DNA of 15,323 bases. Origin: Chloroflexota bacterium. GTDB taxonomy: Bacteria; Chloroflexota; Anaerolineae; Caldilineales; Caldilineaceae. The notes beneath the pieces were generated by a model. That model saw only the letters and a program-made list of their open reading frames with translations. It was not told the DNA's origin and did not search any database. How positions within the stretch are numbered: the first letter of the stretch is position 1; each line of letters opens with the position of its first letter. Location of the stretch: assembly GCA_016199425.1 (NCBI GenBank), contig JACQGT010000511.1, forward strand, positions 1 through 15,323. Reading direction: 5' to 3'. Positions 11,940 through 15,323 of this stretch are shown piece after piece. Position numbers and translations under genes: made by a program.

Positions 11940-14409
11940 CGACCGGCCCCAACCGCAGCCGATGCACCGCAATCTCCTCCACCGCCTCCCGGCTCCAGGG
12001 CATGGGGTGGTAGACCCCTTCCAGCCACATAGGAATCTGGTCGGCGTAGTTGCGGCTGAGGGGATGGCCTGACTGCCCGCTGGTGGTGATTGTGCGGGCT
12101 GCATCCCAGTCACCCACATCGTAAATCTGCCGGTAGCTCGCCACAATCTGGGCCAGACCCGGCGGCAATTCGGGCGCATAGCTCGTCTGGTTGGGCGTTG
12201 TGCCGTCGCCGCCCAGGGGGTATGGCCCCCGATTGAAAAAGCCTGCGAGCAGAAGCACGCTGCCCATGGGGTGGGCGTAGCGTATCTGGTGCATCCGCCC
12301 CCAGGCCCACTGGCGAGGGGTGGGATTCACCTCCTTGCGGATGCGCCGGACAGATAGCAGCAACGCCTCGCCGATCAGTTCATCCCGGCTGCGCCGCCGC
12401 CCGGTCTTGGCGTCCGTGTACCAGACCGACTCCTCGTTCTCGCGCAGAATCTCCAGCAGGCGGCTCTCGGCCCGGTGCAGAAAGCCACTGATGATAAAGA
12501 GCGGGCTGAGGGTTCCCCCCAGAAAGCCCCTTTTGGCTGGGCCGAGTTTGTCGCCAAAGGTCATATCGAGCAGATGGAGCAGCGTATAGTGGAAGACCAG
12601 CGCGGCCGCGCTCTCCGCCTGCATTGTGTGGCTCCAATTGCGCAGCAGATTGACGCCAATATTGACGTAAGGATCGCTGCTCTGGTGCGCGGCCAGAATA
12701 GGCGTCAATTCAGCCGCGTAGAGACTGGTCGTGTCCAGTTGAATCTGCTCCATATCCTTGAGAGTCAGCCGCCGCTTCTCGCGCAACAACTCCTCGATGC
12801 GCCGGGCGCGCCAGCCGGGGAAATACTCCACGCCGAGAAAATGGGGGTAGTCGTCGCCGGTCAGTTTGTTATTGGCGGTGACAATCAGCCCGGACGGCGG
12901 GTTGTAGACGTGGGGCAGCTCGGCGTGGGGGATCAGCCCCTCCCATTCATACTCGTCCGTCCACCCCGGCGCGGGCACCAGCCCCAGCCCGGCGCGCCGG
13001 ATAGGAATATCCCCGGCCAGCCGGTAGCCGATGTTGCCCTCCACGTCGGCGTAGACAAAGTTCTGGGCAGGCACGCTCCAATCGGCCAACGCCGCGTCGA
13101 ACTCCTGCCAGTTCTGCGCCCGGTTGATGCCCAGAATCGCGTGGATCAGGCGGCCTGGCTGGTGTCCCTGCCAGCGCAGGGCCAGGGGCACGCCCGCTCC
13201 GCTCGTCACCAGCCGGTCGATGAGCGGCCCGTGGCGGGTGATGACGACTCGTTCGATGTGGGGCTTTGTCTGACGGCGCACGACGATTGCTTCTTCGATC
13301 ACCCGCGCCTCTTCCCAGCCGTCGCCGTAGGCAAAGTGGTTGGCTCTCTGCGGATGGGCGCGCTCGATGTAGAGGTCCTGGACGTCGGGGAAGGCGTTGG
13401 TGACGCCCCAGGCGATGCGCTCGTTGTGGCCAATCACCACCCCCGGCGCGCCGGCAAAGGTCACGCCGCTGACGTGAAAATCGCCGGTGTAGGTCGGACT
13501 GTTAGTCCGACCGGCGTAGTGGAGGTGGTTTTCATACCAGACGCCGGGCATTGTCAGGGAAAGGTGGGGGTCGTTGCACAGGATAGCCCGCCCGCTGTTG
13601 CTGGCTTTGGGACCGACCACCCAATTGTTGCTGCCCTGGTTTGGTCCGGCTGGCCCAAGCCACTTCTGCAACTGTTCGTACTGGCTCAGGAGCAGACCGG
13701 CTGTGCTGACCAGCCGCAGACTCTTCTCGCCCAGCGCTTCGCTGATGGCGGGATTTTGGGGCGGATAGTCCGGCTCTAAATCAGCGGCCAGCACCGGGTC
13801 TAGCTGGTTCGCCAGTTGCAGACGCACCAACTCGCTCTCCCAATTGACACTCAGACTCCAGCCCATCACTTTGGAGAAGGCCAGCACATCCAGAAGCGTC
13901 CACGGCTCTGGCTGGCGACGCAGCAGATTGAATTCCGGGGCCAGACGACCGGGGCGGCTGGCGATATAGCCATTGATTCCGGCCACATACTGCTCCAATA
14001 CCGCTACAATCTCCGGCTCCAGTGTCGCTACTTCCGCCTCGGCAGCCCGCCGAAAACCGACGATGCGGCTGAAGCGGTCCACCTCCAGGGCGGCGACGCC
14101 GAAGAATTCCGAGAGGCGTCCGCTGGCGATGCGCCGGTTCTGCTCCATCTGCCAGAGCCTGTCCTGGGCATGCACAAAACCCTGGGCGCGGAAGAGATCG
14201 GCCTGGTTTTGGGCGTAGATGTGGGGAATGCCCCGCTCGTCCCGCAGCACTTCCACCGGCGCGGTCAGACCGTCCAGAGGCAGTTTGCCGCTCAGATCGG
14301 GCAGGGCGCGCTGGATCAGCCACCAGTAGACGTAGAGAAAGACGGCTCCGAAGAGGGCCACAGCGACGAAAAGGACAATGAGGACGGTGAGAATTGTAGC
14401 GAGGGTCAT
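11935..14409 (-). CDS. Penicillin acylase family (Ntn hydrolase), membrane-anchored
   Basis: The 824-residue product belongs to the penicillin amidase family (Pfam Penicil_amidase), whose members cleave amides such as N-acyl-homoserine lactones, penicillin side chains or acyl peptides after self-processing. A hydrophobic segment (about 3-31) should act as a signal anchor. The alpha-chain part holds VLRDERGIPHIYAQN (54-68) and QGFVHAQDRLWQMEQNRR (76-93). The new N-terminal nucleophile after autoproteolysis is Ser260 in GSNNWVVG. NDPHL (279-283) and APGVVIGHNERIAWGVTN (321-338) follow as in the family. ATG 14409 is chosen since the upstream frame translates promoter and repeat. Near residues 299-309 is a short insert, AGRTNSPTYTG, encoded by a palindrome. 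The substrate is unknown; quorum quenching is possible but unproven. Confidence 0.93.
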   Translation of the reverse strand: MTLATILTVLIVLFVAVALFGAVFLYVYWWLIQRALPDLSGKLPLDGLTAPVEVLRDERGIPHIYAQNQADLFRAQGFVHAQDRLWQMEQNRRIASGRLSEFFGVAALEVDRFSRIVGFRRAAEAEVATLEPEIVAVLEQYVAGINGYIASRPGRLAPEFNLLRRQPEPWTLLDVLAFSKVMGWSLSVNWESELVRLQLANQLDPVLAADLEPDYPPQNPAISEALGEKSLRLVSTAGLLLSQYEQLQKWLGPAGPNQGSNNWVVGPKASNSGRAILCNDPHLSLTMPGVWYENHLHYAGRTNSPTYTGDFHVSGVTFAGAPGVVIGHNERIAWGVTNAFPDVQDLYIERAHPQRANHFAYGDGWEEARVIEEAIVVRRQTKPHIERVVITRHGPLIDRLVTSGAGVPLALRWQGHQPGRLIHAILGINRAQNWQEFDAALADWSVPAQNFVYADVEGNIGYRLAGDIPIRRAGLGLVPAPGWTDEYEWEGLIPHAELPHVYNPPSGLIVTANNKLTGDDYPHFLGVEYFPGWRARRIEELLREKRRLTLKDMEQIQLDTTSLYAAELTPILAAHQSSDPYVNIGVNLLRNWSHTMQAESAAALVFHYTLLHLLDMTFGDKLGPAKRGFLGGTLSPLFIISGFLHRAESRLLEILRENEESVWYTDAKTGRRRSRDELIGEALLLSVRRIRKEVNPTPRQWAWGRMHQIRYAHPMGSVLLLAGFFNRGPYPLGGDGTTPNQTSYAPELPPGLAQIVASYRQIYDVGDWDAARTITTSGQSGHPLSRNYADQIPMWLEGVYHPMPWSREAVEEIAVHRLRLGPVA
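13492..13512. repeat. Palindrome inside the penicillin-acylase gene
   Basis: GGTCGGACT (13492-13500) and AGTCCGACC (13504-13512) form perfect 9-nt arms with a 3-nt loop. The left arm is preceded by GTA, making the GTAGG end seen in the other palindromes. CGCCGG (13482-13487) can alternatively pair with CCGGCG (13511-13516). It is read in frame as part of residues 299-309. Confidence 0.8.
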
Positions 14410-14508
14410 AAGGCGGTGGGTTCGGTGCAATGGGTGAAAGATAGCTAAGCCCTGGAATTGATTGCCGGGCTGATACACCCATTGTACACCGGTTGGCCCG
14501 ATTCCCGT

Positions 14509-14537
14509 TAGACAGAAGTGGGGGATCGTCCTATAAT
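14509..14537 (+). promoter_or_regulatory. Sigma70-type promoter of the DinB-like gene
   Basis: TAGACA (14509-14514) and a perfect TATAAT (14532-14537) are separated by 17 nt. Transcription would start near 14544, giving a leader of about 145 nt that contains both repeat blocks. Confidence 0.65.
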
Positions 14538-14553
14538 AGACACTGTTCTTTGA

Positions 14554-14620
14554 CGTTTTGCGTTTTGCGTAAGGTGACACAACAACACGAAATCTCCGGC
14601 AGAGCCGCAAAGACGCAGAG
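14554..14620. repeat. Composite repeat, copy 1 (CGTTTTG units, TAAGGTG, GACGCAGAG)
   Basis: Two CGTTTTG heptamers are followed by CGTAAGGTGACA and then by GCAGAG and GACGCAGAG elements. The same order of parts is found at 15258-15323. Confidence 0.65.
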
Positions 14621-14641
14621 GAAAGTAGTATGACTAGTCCT

Positions 14642-14676
14642 AATCGCCAATCGCCAATCGCCAATCTCTAATCCCA
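14642..14676. repeat. AATCGCC tandem heptamers before the DinB-like gene
   Basis: Three exact AATCGCC units, then AATCTCT and AATCCCA, fill 14642-14676. The unit is the same as in the block at 5366-5435. No inverted partner is visible here. Confidence 0.85.
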
Positions 14677-14688
14677 CAGGAGCCACCC

Positions 14689-15192
14689 ATGCCACCCATC
14701 GATCCATCGGAAATCGCCACCTACCGCCGTTTGTTTGACAACAAATACCGGGAAATTGAAGAACTGCTGGCGGACCTGCCTGCGGCCGCTCTCACGTGGA
14801 AACCCTTCGAGGCAAGTCCGTGGAAGGGACCGTCCGGTTCGTTGGGCTGGCTGATCGCCCACAACATTTCGTCAACGGTCTATCTGCTACGCCAGGCCGA
14901 GTGGGTGATGGGACGCATCGTGTGGGGGGACATCAACGGCGACGAGGGGGACGAGGAGTTTGGCCCGGCTAACCTGGACCCGGCGTATTTAGTGGCGCGG
15001 GTCGAGCGTACCCAAGAGTGGGTGCATATTTTTCTGGACAGTTTGCGCCCGGAAGATCTGGAACACGGCAAACCCCATCCGGTCAACCAGCGGCCCATTA
15101 CTGTGCGCTACGACATCCAGCACGCCATCGAACACATGAGCCAGCACAACGGCCATGCGCAACTGACCCGGCAGTTGTGGGCTTTAGCGTGA
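14689..15192 (+). CDS. DinB/YfiT-like four-helix-bundle metal-binding protein
   Basis: The 167-residue protein fits the DinB-like (DUF664/YfiT) superfamily, small four-helix bundles that bind a metal by three histidines; many are thiol transferases or of unknown function. His58 in SLGWLIAHNISS is the helix-2 ligand. The C-terminal HAIEHMSQHNGHAQLTRQLW (145-164) provides the H-x3-H pair, most likely His149 and His153. The length is typical. ATG 14689 has AGGAG 6 nt upstream. The TGA stop (15190-15192) lies within a CGTGAAA repeat unit. The gene has its own promoter and is divergent from the acylase gene. Its substrate cannot be assigned. The name DinB refers to Bacillus; no LexA-like box is seen in its promoter. 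Confidence 0.88.
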   Translation: MPPIDPSEIATYRRLFDNKYREIEELLADLPAAALTWKPFEASPWKGPSGSLGWLIAHNISSTVYLLRQAEWVMGRIVWGDINGDEGDEEFGPANLDPAYLVARVERTQEWVHIFLDSLRPEDLEHGKPHPVNQRPITVRYDIQHAIEHMSQHNGHAQLTRQLWALA

Positions 15193-15215
15193 AACGTAAA
15201 ACGTGAAACGTGAGG
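15188..15215. repeat. CGTGAAA tandem heptamers overlapping the DinB-like stop codon
   Basis: Four consecutive units (CGTGAAA, CGTAAAA, CGTGAAA, CGTGAGG) begin inside the last codons of the gene and supply its TGA. The same unit forms the hairpin at 9962-10019. Confidence 0.88.
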
Positions 15216-15257
15216 AAGGCCGACGATTTGCGCGTTTAGGTCGGATTTCTCGCTTGG

Positions 15258-15323
15258 CGTATTTCGTATTTCGTATTGCATAAGGTGGCATAGCCACAAA
15301 AAGTCTCCCGCAGAGACGCAGAG
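15258..15323. repeat. Composite repeat, copy 2, cut by right edge
   Basis: CGTATTT, CGTATTT, CGTATTG heptamers are followed by CATAAGGTGGCATA and then by GCAGAGACGCAGAG. The layout is parallel to 14554-14620. It continues past the window. Confidence 0.65.

Larger units (their letters stand above)
14410..14688. other. Divergent intergenic region between acylase and DinB-like genes
   Basis: No gene is seen in this 279-nt spacer. The part up to about 14500 is unique sequence next to the acylase start. A good promoter for the rightward gene is at 14509-14537, then a composite repeat at 14554-14620, then AATCGCC heptamers at 14642-14676 ending just before the DinB-like ribosome site. Confidence 0.6.

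Noticed and set aside
10599..12179. Minus-strand open frame of 526 codons opposite the radical SAM gene
   Set aside because: It spans two real genes and an intergenic palindrome, and has no domain; the plus strand has the C-x3-C-x2-C motif and a good promoter.
14410..14664. N-terminal extension of the penicillin acylase by 85 residues
   Set aside because: It translates the divergent promoter and repeats; the signal anchor begins right after ATG 14409.

Overview
This GC-rich bacterial window carries eleven convincing protein-coding genes. No rRNA, tRNA, CRISPR array or transposase gene was seen. The likeliest source is an environmental Chloroflexota bacterium (Anaerolineae/Caldilineales-like). 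That placement is inference, resting on gene style, GC content, Tat-lipoprotein sugar-binding protein, a COG4447-type Asp-box protein and dense short intergenic repeats. No taxonomic marker gene is present.

Positions 24-6403 are all on the minus strand. Reading in the direction of transcription, the genes are a CE7-type esterase, a spermidine-synthase-like SAM-binding protein, an FkbM methyltransferase, a RidA/YjgF-like protein, a Tat-lipoprotein sugar-binding protein and a MalF-type ABC permease. The two methyltransferase-fold genes overlap by 4 bp (ATGA) and are surely cotranslated. The binding protein and permease form a carbohydrate importer operon that probably continues past the left edge with a second permease. 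The esterase fits a polysaccharide or acylated-sugar lifestyle.

Positions 6684-9896 (plus) hold a 1070-residue Asp-box beta-propeller protein, convergent with dtd (10102-10539, minus; D-aminoacyl-tRNA deacylase). Dtd is divergent from a radical SAM/helix-hairpin-helix protein (10656-11855, plus). Its promoter contains a LexA-type palindrome between a TTGACA -35 and a TATCAT -10, and the mRNA is predicted to be leaderless. It converges on a large penicillin-acylase-family Ntn hydrolase (11935-14409, minus), which is divergent from a DinB/YfiT-like gene (14689-15192, plus).

The most unusual aspect is the repeat landscape. Every intergenic spacer longer than about 90 bp carries short tandem units, nearly always 7 nt and sometimes 8 nt, often as inverted blocks that can fold into a hairpin. 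The unit sequence differs between loci but the period and layout recur. A second class is long perfect palindromes, several bordered by GTAGG...CCTAC. These sit between convergent genes and also inside two coding regions, in frame. Several genes take their stop codon from a repeat. No gene-free stretch exceeds 300 bases; the longest (6404-6683 and 14410-14688) are described below.
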